A program made the position numbers and the translations under genes. Below are positions 6,815-15,963 of a stretch of 39,768 nucleotides of DNA, piece by piece. This DNA comes from Stenotrophomonas sp. PS02298. GTDB taxonomy: Bacteria; Pseudomonadota; Gammaproteobacteria; Xanthomonadales; Xanthomonadaceae. The stretch spans positions 1 to 39,768 of the forward strand of contig NZ_JASCOR010000025.1 in the NCBI RefSeq assembly GCF_029959445.1, read 5' to 3'. How positions within the stretch are numbered: position 1 is the first letter of the stretch; every line of letters starts with the position of its first letter. The notes beneath the pieces are model-generated. The model saw nothing but the letters and a program-made list of their open reading frames with translations, did not search any database and was not told the DNA's origin.

Positions 6815-9800
6815 TCAACCCCATTCGTCCCTTTTGTAGAAAGGCGCCCCCACGAGGAATTCGCCAGAGACATCATGCGTCTTGTACATGCACTCATGGA
6901 TGTTTAGCGACTTGATTCGCTCTGTCATTTGCTGAAGCGAGGACTGCTCGCTCAGGCCGAGCGCGCTCAGTTCCTGCGGCTTTAGGTTGGGCACCTTGTG
7001 CAGGAACCAGGTCAAGAGCGGCTCCCTATAGTCGGTTGCCCCGACCTTGAAGTGGCTCAGATACTGCGACGCAAGGATCACGCCAACGCCGAACTCGCGC
7101 CCCTGAAGGAGCAACCTGCGAAGGACATCAAACTCATACTTCATGATGCTGTCTGCTTCATCGACAAGCAACATCGAGTCGACGACGCGCATGTTCCGAT
7201 CAACCCCAAGGAAGGGACGCTTGGGAATCTTCAACATATGCTCGTAGAAAACGTTCAACAGGATCGTCACGAGCATGCTCTTGGTCTTATCGTCCGGGCC
7301 AAGCTCGTTGAGCGCGATGACTACAACACCCTTGAGGAATTCATCAGGACTGACGATGGATGCCGGATCATTGGCGAACAGCTCCATGTCCACCATGTCG
7401 CTGAGAATGCCAGTGATCGAATCCGGGCTTCCCTTCACTGCAAGCTGGTAGTTCTGGAATACGTCGTAGATGGTTGGGTAGCTGCCCTCACCGCGCCCAT
7501 TGTAGGCCTCCTTGATTGCATTCTTCAGCTTCTCGCGCTGGACCGCGCCAATGCCCGAGTAAATCTTCTCGATGGCATCCGAGAAGAAGCGATAGCGATC
7601 CAGCCATGGGCTGATCGACTGGGAAGAGTTGGACAAGTCGAAGAGATTGAGCGGGATGTGCTGAGGGCGAATGACGCGCGCGCCCGTCGCCTTCACAAAC
7701 TCTTCCGAGCTGTAATCCTTCTTGTAATCGAAGATCAGGATGTTCGGGGAAACCCCTCGGTTCCCTGCCGCGCCAGTGGCGATCTGGAAGACAAGTGATT
7801 GCAACAACTGGGTCTTGCCCGTGCCAAGGTCGCCCACCACGCCCATGTTCAACTGGTTGAGCGAGGTCTGGCCAAGGTTAAGGTGGCGCACGCGCGCTTG
7901 GAATGCGCCGATGTCTTCGCCAACCCTGAGGATGAGACCGGCTTGGTCGGATCCGTCATTCGGCGCTGTGGCCTTGGAGGGCTCTTGAGTTTCCTGAAGC
8001 TCGTCATCATAAGGCGCAACCGTACTAGCACCGACTTCGGATGGCGATGTAGATACCACAGGCTCTTCCGCGGGCTGCACTGGCAGAAGCGTGATGAATG
8101 GTGCTTCTGGTTTCATGGGCGCTGCCAAGGGCGCGATCTGCACCGCGGTGGCTGCAACCTCTCTGGGCATGAACTGCCAGTCATGGAGCGAAGCCTTCAT
8201 TGATTGATAGAACGCGTCCGCAGTTCCCCTGACGATTAGGCTGGCATCGGATTGGGAAAGCTCAATGGTTTCCTTGAACGAATCCCCGTCGGTGTCGCTC
8301 GGGCCGCTATTCGTTGTCCCATCGATGACGATTAGACGCCCACGTGCATCGATCTCCACGCCAAGCTCCGAGTTGAGGATGGCCTCCATTACCCGCGAAT
8401 GCAGCCTTGCCCACGCGGCAGCCTTGCCGCCCTCCGCCAGATGCTGGCTGTAAACACGGAAACCGTAGCCGATCATGGAAGACAACAAGTTTTCGTAGGC
8501 CAGACGCCAGATCAGCATCTCCTGATCGTCGGTATAGGTCTTGCGAAGCGAACTGAGCAATGCCGATAGCGACTTGGCTTGCTCGAGCGCCAAGAGACGG
8601 TCCTTGTGCGCCATCCGGGCGTTGCCACTCCGATTCTTGACCTCGACGGGTGTCAACTTGCATCGAATGGAAGAGTCGGCGATGACCAGCCCCACCACGA
8701 TCAAGTCGGGGCGATGCAAACTGAGTTTCCCGTTAGCCTTGGCTAGATCATCCAGGTAACGCTGGAATGGGTCGACTGGGATGACGAGCGAAATTCGATG
8801 CTCCTCGTCGTGTTCCTCCCATGGGACCAACAAACCATGTTGCCCCGCTGAGGAGCGGAAGCTGTCTTGGATGAGCCGAGTCGCGATGAAAAGGCCCAAG
8901 TCGCCGGTGGCTCCCGAGTTGCCGGCCGATAGGCCGCGCACGGTTGGTATGCCCCTGCGCGCCACTTCTTGCACGATCGCGGAAAGCTCCGTATGCGAGA
9001 GGTCTTCACACCCCGGCAAGCGCTGCAGGACGATCTTCATCGTCTCTAGATCAAGGGACTTGATGCGCGAGAGCAGGTAATAGCCATTGCTGTCGCCGGA
9101 CCTTCCCGAGTACGAGGGAAGCTCGTAGTCCCAGAGGTAGGTGCCTTCGAGCCAGTTTCCGAGGAAGCAAGCTGGATCCACGGCAGACGAGGAGACTGCA
9201 GCGAATTCAGCCTTGTCCAGAGATTTCTTGACCGCGTTGATGCTCGGTGCGAATACGTAGCCTTTAGGGAAGTCGGACATGCCCTCCAAGGCAGCAATGG
9301 CCTTCGCGGTATTGTCCGCAAGCCCATCACCCGTCACTCGGACAGGACCGGCCACGCGTGACTCGCTCAAGAACTGCCCGTTCCCGGCAGCTTGTTGCTC
9401 GCGAATGCGCACACGCACAAGGCCACCAGCGCCTAGCGGGGAGGTCTGCCTGACCAGCTGGGAACTGGCATTGGAAGTCTCCAATTGGGCGATGATGGCC
9501 AAATCGTGCGAAATGCTGGAATCAGCCGCCTCGTACCATTGGACGGAATTGTTCGTGTCCTCGGCCAAGTTGGAGATCTCCGCGTCGCCCGGGCGGGCAT
9601 CCTCATTGCGCTCGTCGAACACGTGGATCTCGCTCGCACCGAACACCGATGCGCTCTTGCCTCGCATAGCGCCCGCTGAAAAATGCTCGCGCCCCCAGGA
9701 CAAGAGGCCATCGTTGCATGCGTTGTTCTGGCCGGCTGCACTGGACACAAGGACGCCAATGACCGGTTTCGCCACCAGCATCTCGCATACGTCATCCATG

Positions 9801-12397
9801 GCGCGGTGGACCTGAGACGCACTGAACCCACTGGAAATTCCACCAACCAGAAGACCCATCTCCCGATCAAGGGGGGAGGAGACGCCCAGCTTCGCCAATC
9901 GATCCAGACGCTGCGTGTTCCACAGGATGCCCCAGTAGTCCGAGCTGCATTCGACTGAAAAATAGACAACCTCATTTGTGCCGCCCGTGGCATCGCGTAG
10001 CGGCAATGCAATCGAGTCAGGCACGCAATCCGGATCCATGATGCTAGCGGCAGGGCATGGTCGCTTGCGCGAAGCCAGGTACATGGCTCGTTGCGCAAGG
10101 CATTGCCAGGCGAATCGGATGGGATGCAATGGCGAGACGATGACCGCGTTCGGAACCTGCTCTAGAGTTACTCCATCCGATTCCAACCCCATGACTAGGC
10201 CGATATCGCACCAGCAAGCTTCCTTCGGGGAGGCTGATAGCCAATCCAGATAGGCACGGACGTATGTGCCCACTGCTTCCTCGAACTCCTTGTCGGTCAC
10301 CAGCCATTCGCCTAGGTTGGCGGATTCAACGAGATCGTTTCCATCCTTGCCCCGAACCTTGGCAGCGATCAGTTGTCTTGATTCGGTGAATGCAGTCGGC
10401 GGCTGCATCTCATCAATGCCAGGCCGGGGATCGCTGAGGAATCTCGCCGAGGAGAAAATCACGTCCTCGGCCGACGACCATTCGCGTCGGCGCCACTCGC
10501 TGGCATAGTCTGGTGCCAGTACGAATGGGTAATGCGACCTGCCCACGCAGGATCTTTCCAGCATCCATCCCTGTAGTTGTGCACTACGGGATTGGCTATT
10601 CGCATGCACGGCGCGAGGAAGCTTGCCTCCCTCGCGCCGGGAGTTCCTCGCCAAATGGAACTCGAAGTAACTCGTGCATTCCTCCGCAGTTGCCTCATCC
10701 GCGACGAGGAAAATTCGGAATACGTCCTTCTTGGCGTTTTCTGGGCGCAGTATCTCGAACTGGTAGTGACGCTCGCCGCCGGCCTCGACCTCCAGGCCGT
10801 ACTCATCATCGGCCACGTTACCAATCTTCGCCGGCTCCAGCTCCTCGTCATCGCAATGTGCCGTGGCTTCGCCGGAAAGGATTTTCACGCCGGGCCGAGC
10901 GTAAACATCGAGATAGTGCCGTCCTGCGCCAGCCATCTCTAGGATCGTGTCGATGGGCTTGTTCGACACCAGCTTTGGCACCTTCCCCTTCGCCGCGGTA
11001 CGGGAGCATACGATCAATCCAGGCTCCCAAGCGGAAAGTGAAATCAGTTTAGAGCTTGCCTTCTTGACGTTCTCTAGTTTTACACCTTGGCATTCCACGA
11101 CTTCGGCCACGTACTTGATTGGCATCCTGTGAAGTGGGAATGCTTCGTCGACGAACTCCATGGATCCTGCGCTTGGCAAGTCCCACGTCCGACGATTCGC
11201 CATGCCACCTGGCGCCTCTCGAGTAATCCGTACACGCGCGCCCTCCAAACCATCCGGCAGTTGGACCTGAAGCCGCGCGGCGTCACGGACCACGGGGACG
11301 AAGCCCTTGAGTTGGAATGCCAATGGGTTCGTGCATGTGAGTGTTATCTCGGGAGAGGACTCCGTCGTATCGTCATCAAGCAATAGCTCCCACTTCTGCA
11401 CGGTCAGCTCGTCCCACCAACCGGGCGGCGGCATGGTCTCGTCAGGTGCGTAGCAATAGGGCATGGAGCGCTTGAGTGCCGTCACCACGTCGCACTTGCG
11501 GCGCACTTGCCCTAGAAAGGCATCCAGAAGCGTCGGATCAACTCCCGCCTTAGGCGCCTGCTCTTTCAATTGCTCCACGCCAAACCCCAGGTTTGAGCGC
11601 TCGAACTTGTCGGCTAATGCGCTGAAGATGGACAGCTTGTGCGTGGCATCGATGCGCCCGTCGCTCGAAGGGGGGAATCCACTCGCCAGACTTACACGCG
11701 CATCCAATGGCTGTCCCGCATCGCGCAGCTCCCAAAGGCGGTCGAGGATGTCCCATGCCCCGCTCCTGCTTACCTCGTGCTGCTTGGCTGCATCTGCAGC
11801 AACTACGGCCTCGTGGACGAGCCGCTTGGCCTGCTCCAATTGCTTGTCGTCGCCTATCCCGAGGCCTGCGTCGACGAGGCGTTGAATGAACGGGTCGCCC
11901 CACCAAACTGAAATTGGTGCCCCTCCTTCGTTGACGACGGACGCGACGCCGAACGATTTGCGAGTGGATTCATGGGTGTCGCTTGCTTGCCCACCGGGCG
12001 GGACTAGAGTGAGGAAGATGCCGGCCCTGGGGTCGTTGCGAAGACTAGCCAAACCATGGAACAAGCTGTAGCCGGATTGATCCACGCGGGCAACTGGCGC
12101 CGTATCAGGCACTTCGTCGACTTGGACCACGACCGGAAATGAAACTGTAGTGCCATCGGCCATGCTCGCCGATAGCAATCGGCCATCACCAGCAAGAACT
12201 TTGAAAATCTCCGCGAGCATGCTTGGCGGTGGGCCGCAAAAAACCACGCGGCACTCCTTGCTTCCGCTTGGAAGGGAAAGGATCTCGTTGGCCATTTGGC
12301 CGTTGATCCACGCGGCTAGTTCACTTGCAAGTTTGCTCAAGGCGGCACCAACGTCAAATCGCAAAAGGGGGGACCAGCAACATGCCGCTTTCGGCAT
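6815..12397 (-). CDS. Giant nuclease-ATPase, DptH-like (PD-(D/E)XK motif plus HerA/FtsK-like motor)
   Basis: 1860 aa from ATG 12397. A C-terminal P-loop ATPase (about 1490-1860) has Walker A GDLGTGKT at 1522-1529, Walker B LLVDEAD with Asp1746-Glu1747, and GVILASQYLSHF just after. This is the pattern of HerA/FtsK/VirB4-type DNA translocases. Around 1231-1254, PDLIVV and PVEVKNR supply the D-X20-EVK spacing of a PD-(D/E)XK nuclease. The long N-terminal part (1-1200) is unassigned and includes a SPLHPIRFAW segment. Size, last position in an F-G-H-like order and the C-terminal ATPase resemble DptH of phosphorothioate-dependent restriction. The start is uncertain: a GTG at 12448 and an ATG at 12295 are alternatives, none with a clear ribosome site, and the frame overlaps the upstream gene by 44 bases. 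I infer it is the motor-nuclease effector. Confidence 0.8.
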   Translation of the reverse strand: MPKAACCWSPLLRFDVGAALSKLASELAAWINGQMANEILSLPSGSKECRVVFCGPPPSMLAEIFKVLAGDGRLLSASMADGTTVSFPVVVQVDEVPDTAPVARVDQSGYSLFHGLASLRNDPRAGIFLTLVPPGGQASDTHESTRKSFGVASVVNEGGAPISVWWGDPFIQRLVDAGLGIGDDKQLEQAKRLVHEAVVAADAAKQHEVSRSGAWDILDRLWELRDAGQPLDARVSLASGFPPSSDGRIDATHKLSIFSALADKFERSNLGFGVEQLKEQAPKAGVDPTLLDAFLGQVRRKCDVVTALKRSMPYCYAPDETMPPPGWWDELTVQKWELLLDDDTTESSPEITLTCTNPLAFQLKGFVPVVRDAARLQVQLPDGLEGARVRITREAPGGMANRRTWDLPSAGSMEFVDEAFPLHRMPIKYVAEVVECQGVKLENVKKASSKLISLSAWEPGLIVCSRTAAKGKVPKLVSNKPIDTILEMAGAGRHYLDVYARPGVKILSGEATAHCDDEELEPAKIGNVADDEYGLEVEAGGERHYQFEILRPENAKKDVFRIFLVADEATAEECTSYFEFHLARNSRREGGKLPRAVHANSQSRSAQLQGWMLERSCVGRSHYPFVLAPDYASEWRRREWSSAEDVIFSSARFLSDPRPGIDEMQPPTAFTESRQLIAAKVRGKDGNDLVESANLGEWLVTDKEFEEAVGTYVRAYLDWLSASPKEACWCDIGLVMGLESDGVTLEQVPNAVIVSPLHPIRFAWQCLAQRAMYLASRKRPCPAASIMDPDCVPDSIALPLRDATGGTNEVVYFSVECSSDYWGILWNTQRLDRLAKLGVSSPLDREMGLLVGGISSGFSASQVHRAMDDVCEMLVAKPVIGVLVSSAAGQNNACNDGLLSWGREHFSAGAMRGKSASVFGASEIHVFDERNEDARPGDAEISNLAEDTNNSVQWYEAADSSISHDLAIIAQLETSNASSQLVRQTSPLGAGGLVRVRIREQQAAGNGQFLSESRVAGPVRVTGDGLADNTAKAIAALEGMSDFPKGYVFAPSINAVKKSLDKAEFAAVSSSAVDPACFLGNWLEGTYLWDYELPSYSGRSGDSNGYYLLSRIKSLDLETMKIVLQRLPGCEDLSHTELSAIVQEVARRGIPTVRGLSAGNSGATGDLGLFIATRLIQDSFRSSAGQHGLLVPWEEHDEEHRISLVIPVDPFQRYLDDLAKANGKLSLHRPDLIVVGLVIADSSIRCKLTPVEVKNRSGNARMAHKDRLLALEQAKSLSALLSSLRKTYTDDQEMLIWRLAYENLLSSMIGYGFRVYSQHLAEGGKAAAWARLHSRVMEAILNSELGVEIDARGRLIVIDGTTNSGPSDTDGDSFKETIELSQSDASLIVRGTADAFYQSMKASLHDWQFMPREVAATAVQIAPLAAPMKPEAPFITLLPVQPAEEPVVSTSPSEVGASTVAPYDDELQETQEPSKATAPNDGSDQAGLILRVGEDIGAFQARVRHLNLGQTSLNQLNMGVVGDLGTGKTQLLQSLVFQIATGAAGNRGVSPNILIFDYKKDYSSEEFVKATGARVIRPQHIPLNLFDLSNSSQSISPWLDRYRFFSDAIEKIYSGIGAVQREKLKNAIKEAYNGRGEGSYPTIYDVFQNYQLAVKGSPDSITGILSDMVDMELFANDPASIVSPDEFLKGVVVIALNELGPDDKTKSMLVTILLNVFYEHMLKIPKRPFLGVDRNMRVVDSMLLVDEADSIMKYEFDVLRRLLLQGREFGVGVILASQYLSHFKVGATDYREPLLTWFLHKVPNLKPQELSALGLSEQSSLQQMTERIKSLNIHECMYKTHDVSGEFLVGAPFYKRDEWG

Positions 12398-13853
12398 CTG
12401 GGCTATCAAGCACCAAGCCAAGCATGCGTAATTGACGACCCAAGTCACTGTCGTTCAACCCATGCAGGTCGAACTCGATCCCGTAGGATGAGAGGTGCTT
12501 CGCCAATCGTTGGACGGAACGAGGGCCTTTCACCTCATGCAGGCAGCAATGAGCCATGGCCAACACCGAGGCGGGACCCAGCGCCAAAACCCACGGGGAG
12601 TTCCGTGCTTCGCCACGTTTACGCAAGAAATACCCTTGGTCGTAGCCGCGCAATGTCTCATCCATCGTCTGGCGCTGCCCCAGAGTGTACTGGGCGAACT
12701 CCATGAGGTTTGATCCAATTCCCTTCTTGCAGGCAATCGTGCGCACTTCCCGGTCCTGAAGTTGATGGTAGGAATCAAGCACGCCTGCTGCGCGAAGCTT
12801 GTCCTTGTTTGCCTCGATTGCCGCCAGAAAAGAGCGGGTGCCAGCGACCGAATCCATTCTGGCCACCTTGGCCCCCATTCCATCCAGCGCCCACAACATG
12901 CAGTTCAAACCAAGGCGGGCCGACAGGTACTTGGACGCGTAGTCGCGCAAAATTGGTATGGCGGGATGTCCGAATGAAAGCATTCGGCTATCCACGGCAA
13001 GCAAATGTTTAGCTAACTCGGCATCGGTGGCGGGGATGCTGGCTATATCTGATTCAACGAGACTTCTCGCTACTCGCCAGACGCGATCATTCACGTCGCA
13101 AATCCAAAGCACGTGACTGACGGTTCCTATCCTGAGAACGGCCTCTAGAAGGCTGACCCACTGCCGTCTAGTCATCGAAGGCTTGGCAGCGATGATGCCT
13201 TCGAGATCCGCCACGAACTGCTTTGCCGGGTACTCGATGCTCGCTCTATCCTGACTTGGAAACAAGCCTAGAGGCGCCAGGTAGGTAGGCTTCCAATCGT
13301 CCACACCCTGACGGCGCAGTTCGAACTCTCCCTGAAGCCACCGCGCCCAGACATCGTCATTCGCCCCAATGCCCAAGGCATCGTGCAGGCTCACCCACAC
13401 CCTTGATGCATCTGCGTCCGAAATGGCCCCTAGCTGGATGATGCGCTTCACCAACTGGCCTGGATTCCATGGGTTGCCCGTCAGTCGTGCCGCGCCTGAA
13501 TACAAGGCGGCGTCCGGCACCACGGGGGAAAGCGACATGAAGCGCTTAGATGACTGTTGTGCAACCTTCGGACTCTGCACTAGGCGATCTAGGACGGTAC
13601 GCCACGTGTCAGGCTGGATTTCGCCCTTGCCCCCTTCTTTTTTTTTCGCTTTGTCCGCAGCCTTGCTGAACGCGTCACCCTGCTTTTTCACCTTGCCTTC
13701 CGAAACCCCTTCAAAGCCGGATGCGCGATACAACGATGATAGGACGACCTCTCCTGTCGAAAACTCCGGTGCACGATGGATGCTGAAAATGGCATCCCTG
13801 AACAATGGGTGCTGCGTATCCCAAGGGGACTCCAGGAACTTCCCGATATTCAT
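12354..13853 (-). CDS. DptG-position protein of the defence operon, unknown fold
   Basis: 499 aa. I recognise no catalytic motif. It is a soluble protein with a lysine-rich segment at about 53-76 (KVKKQGDAFSKAADKAKKK), a predominantly helical middle, and conserved-looking patches such as DGMGAKVARMDSVAGTRSF and GYFLRKRGEARNSPWVLALG. ATG 13853 overlaps the TGA of the upstream ATPase as ATGA, so the two are translationally coupled and the start is secure. Its size and place between an ATPase and a giant HerA-like protein are those of DptG, a required partner in phosphorothioate-dependent restriction with no known enzymatic activity. Codons 70-72 are a run of nine A, a slippage-prone site. Assignment as DptG-like rests on context, not on recognised sequence motifs. 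Confidence 0.75.
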   Translation of the reverse strand: MNIGKFLESPWDTQHPLFRDAIFSIHRAPEFSTGEVVLSSLYRASGFEGVSEGKVKKQGDAFSKAADKAKKKEGGKGEIQPDTWRTVLDRLVQSPKVAQQSSKRFMSLSPVVPDAALYSGAARLTGNPWNPGQLVKRIIQLGAISDADASRVWVSLHDALGIGANDDVWARWLQGEFELRRQGVDDWKPTYLAPLGLFPSQDRASIEYPAKQFVADLEGIIAAKPSMTRRQWVSLLEAVLRIGTVSHVLWICDVNDRVWRVARSLVESDIASIPATDAELAKHLLAVDSRMLSFGHPAIPILRDYASKYLSARLGLNCMLWALDGMGAKVARMDSVAGTRSFLAAIEANKDKLRAAGVLDSYHQLQDREVRTIACKKGIGSNLMEFAQYTLGQRQTMDETLRGYDQGYFLRKRGEARNSPWVLALGPASVLAMAHCCLHEVKGPRSVQRLAKHLSSYGIEFDLHGLNDSDLGRQLRMLGLVLDSPDAESGMLLVPPFAI

Positions 13854-15937
13854 TGGCCATTCCCTCGGCGCACGATGAAAGTGCCGAAATTGCGCACGAT
13901 CACGTCATCTCTCATACCCAGCTGGATTTCACTACCCTCCAAGGTGTCCTCATCTCGGACGACGGTCCCAGCCAGCTTTGCGCGCGTCGTGTCGATGAGG
14001 GCCACGACCGAGCGTGGCAACGAGGCTGGAATCATGCCCTTACGCAAGGACTTAGTGGCCTTGAACAACTCATAGGTCAGGGCAACAGGTTGTGCAGAAG
14101 TGCCACTGCCAACACTGAGGAAGCGCACCGGTAGCCTGGGCTTGCTATCGTCTTGCTGGAAGGGCATTTGCCGGACCTTTTGGATATCGGTCGTCAGCAT
14201 CACCCTTCGTTCCGGTGGAGGCAGTGGCTCGCCGAATGTGGTGTTCAAGCTCACTTGGAACTGTCGTTCCTTGTTGAGCAGGTTTTCAACCTGCTGCCTT
14301 GCTTCTTGCAAGGCACTACTATCGCCGTTAAGGACTTGGTCGAAATCAACCAGCACATCCGAATCCTTGGTAATGCCGGATCGAACACCCACCGAACGAC
14401 GTGCAATCCTACATGCAACAAGCCTAATGAATGCTTGCACGCGCTCCGCTATCGCAGGCTTAGACCGCCGGATGGCCTCATCGGAGAGCATTGCATCTGC
14501 TTCCTCGAGTGACTTGAGCAAGTCGATTTCAAGTGCGGATAGGGACTGGTACTTCTGAAGGAATGTCCGGCCCTCCTTGATCGACAAGCTGAACCGCCGA
14601 TCCAAGTCCTCGAACTTGATCGTCGTGTTGGAGCTTACGGCAACTTCCATAGCTGGATTTGCAACTGCAGGGTCAAGGTAGACCCTCATGCCTGCAAGCT
14701 GCGTGCGCAAGGTAGAGGTGCCCTCTTTCCGCTTGTCGAACGATAGGAATTGCTGCAAACCGGCTAGCGCCGGCTGCTCGTCGAGCTTCAGCTCCTTGAT
14801 GTCGCTCCTAAGCCCAGCAGCCCTTTCCACAGGCCATGCGCCAAAAAGGGCGTGTTGGTATTGCGCAGAAACCAGCTTGAACAAGCCCCTTGCGCGTTTT
14901 ATCTCCCGCTTGGTCGTATTGGATTCGCGCGGCTGGAGCTGTGCCTTTGCCCACTCGCAAGGTTGATAGACACCCTTTGAGTCGGACTCCGTAGTGCCCG
15001 CAAGCAGATAAGCGGTTAGCGAGAATAGGTCGCGGAAATTCCACCGTTTCTCACTAGACAGTTCAAACCATCGCAGGATGCGGATGAAGGAAGAACGATG
15101 TGGCTCACTAGCGAGGAGCTTTCGGTTGGTGCAGAACGGACAGTATTCGCCTGCGGTGCACTCGCCGAACTCCGGCCAATCCCCTGCGTTGGTCGCCACA
15201 CCGAGAATTTGCCTCGCCGCGGAATTGGCTGCTTGGCCATTGGCCTCTTCAACCAGGGATTCGACGTCCATGGGCCACACTGCAAAGCGCGAATAGCCTT
15301 CCAACGGCCAACAAGCGATTCCCCGTGAACCGAGTGAGACTGATTGGACGACTTTCTTAACCAGCTCGCCAACTTCGGGCTCATCGCGTTCCGTAGCCAG
15401 GATTAGCGCGTCGTCCAGGACGCCACGATTCACACACGCAACGTAGAGATGTCCCTCGCCTTGCCCTAACAAAGAACGGATGTCGTTGCAGAGATGCTCA
15501 GCGGGGGTAGCCGGATCACCACGATTGGCTTCGGATCCATCCTGCACGATGGAAATGGCAGTGATCTCGCTCTGCGGGGGGAATTGCGTCTGCACACTCC
15601 TAACCAAGCGGCCGGGGTGCCCCCCGGCTTGGCCCGAGAACCGTGCCGCGAGCTCTTCTAGCAATACGCCATTGAGATGCATCGCGACATCGAGTTCGCG
15701 GATCGTAAATTCGACGGCCTCCGTTTTGCCATTACCTGGGCCGCCAATCAGAAAAATTGCCTTGGGTGTCCCATCCTTTCCACTGGCGATGTCCCTTGAC
15801 CACGCTTGCAACCGCGTGAGCAAACCCGTTGTGATCACGTCGCCAGAAGGGCGTCCGCTTCCCTTGTAAAACAACTTCTTGACGCCACCGGCCTTGTCCC
15901 CTGACCAGTTGAGCAACCCCTCTGGATACTTACTCAT
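13850..15937 (-). CDS. P-loop ATPase, DptF-like, with cysteine cluster
   Basis: 695 aa. Walker A is GGPGNGKT at 65-72. AISIVQDGSE (about 128-137) is the likely strand carrying the acidic Walker B equivalent, and YVACVNRGVLDDAL (about 165-178) has a sensor-1-type Asn. A CTAGEYCPFC segment (Cys260, 266, 269) suggests a small zinc site. The C-terminal half is helical, with no nuclease motif seen. The first gene of dpt restriction modules (dptF) is an ATPase of roughly this kind, and the order here is the same. I chose ATG 15937, behind a G7 run; ATG 15958, five bases after the methyltransferase stop, would add seven residues, and the frame is open to 16126 inside the methyltransferase gene. It overlaps the next gene by 4 bases. 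Role inferred: ATP-driven recognition or loading subunit of the restriction complex. Confidence 0.8.
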   Translation of the reverse strand: MSKYPEGLLNWSGDKAGGVKKLFYKGSGRPSGDVITTGLLTRLQAWSRDIASGKDGTPKAIFLIGGPGNGKTEAVEFTIRELDVAMHLNGVLLEELAARFSGQAGGHPGRLVRSVQTQFPPQSEITAISIVQDGSEANRGDPATPAEHLCNDIRSLLGQGEGHLYVACVNRGVLDDALILATERDEPEVGELVKKVVQSVSLGSRGIACWPLEGYSRFAVWPMDVESLVEEANGQAANSAARQILGVATNAGDWPEFGECTAGEYCPFCTNRKLLASEPHRSSFIRILRWFELSSEKRWNFRDLFSLTAYLLAGTTESDSKGVYQPCEWAKAQLQPRESNTTKREIKRARGLFKLVSAQYQHALFGAWPVERAAGLRSDIKELKLDEQPALAGLQQFLSFDKRKEGTSTLRTQLAGMRVYLDPAVANPAMEVAVSSNTTIKFEDLDRRFSLSIKEGRTFLQKYQSLSALEIDLLKSLEEADAMLSDEAIRRSKPAIAERVQAFIRLVACRIARRSVGVRSGITKDSDVLVDFDQVLNGDSSALQEARQQVENLLNKERQFQVSLNTTFGEPLPPPERRVMLTTDIQKVRQMPFQQDDSKPRLPVRFLSVGSGTSAQPVALTYELFKATKSLRKGMIPASLPRSVVALIDTTRAKLAGTVVRDEDTLEGSEIQLGMRDDVIVRNFGTFIVRRGNGQ

Positions 15938-15963
15938 TCGCCCCCCCGGCGGAATCATCGTGG

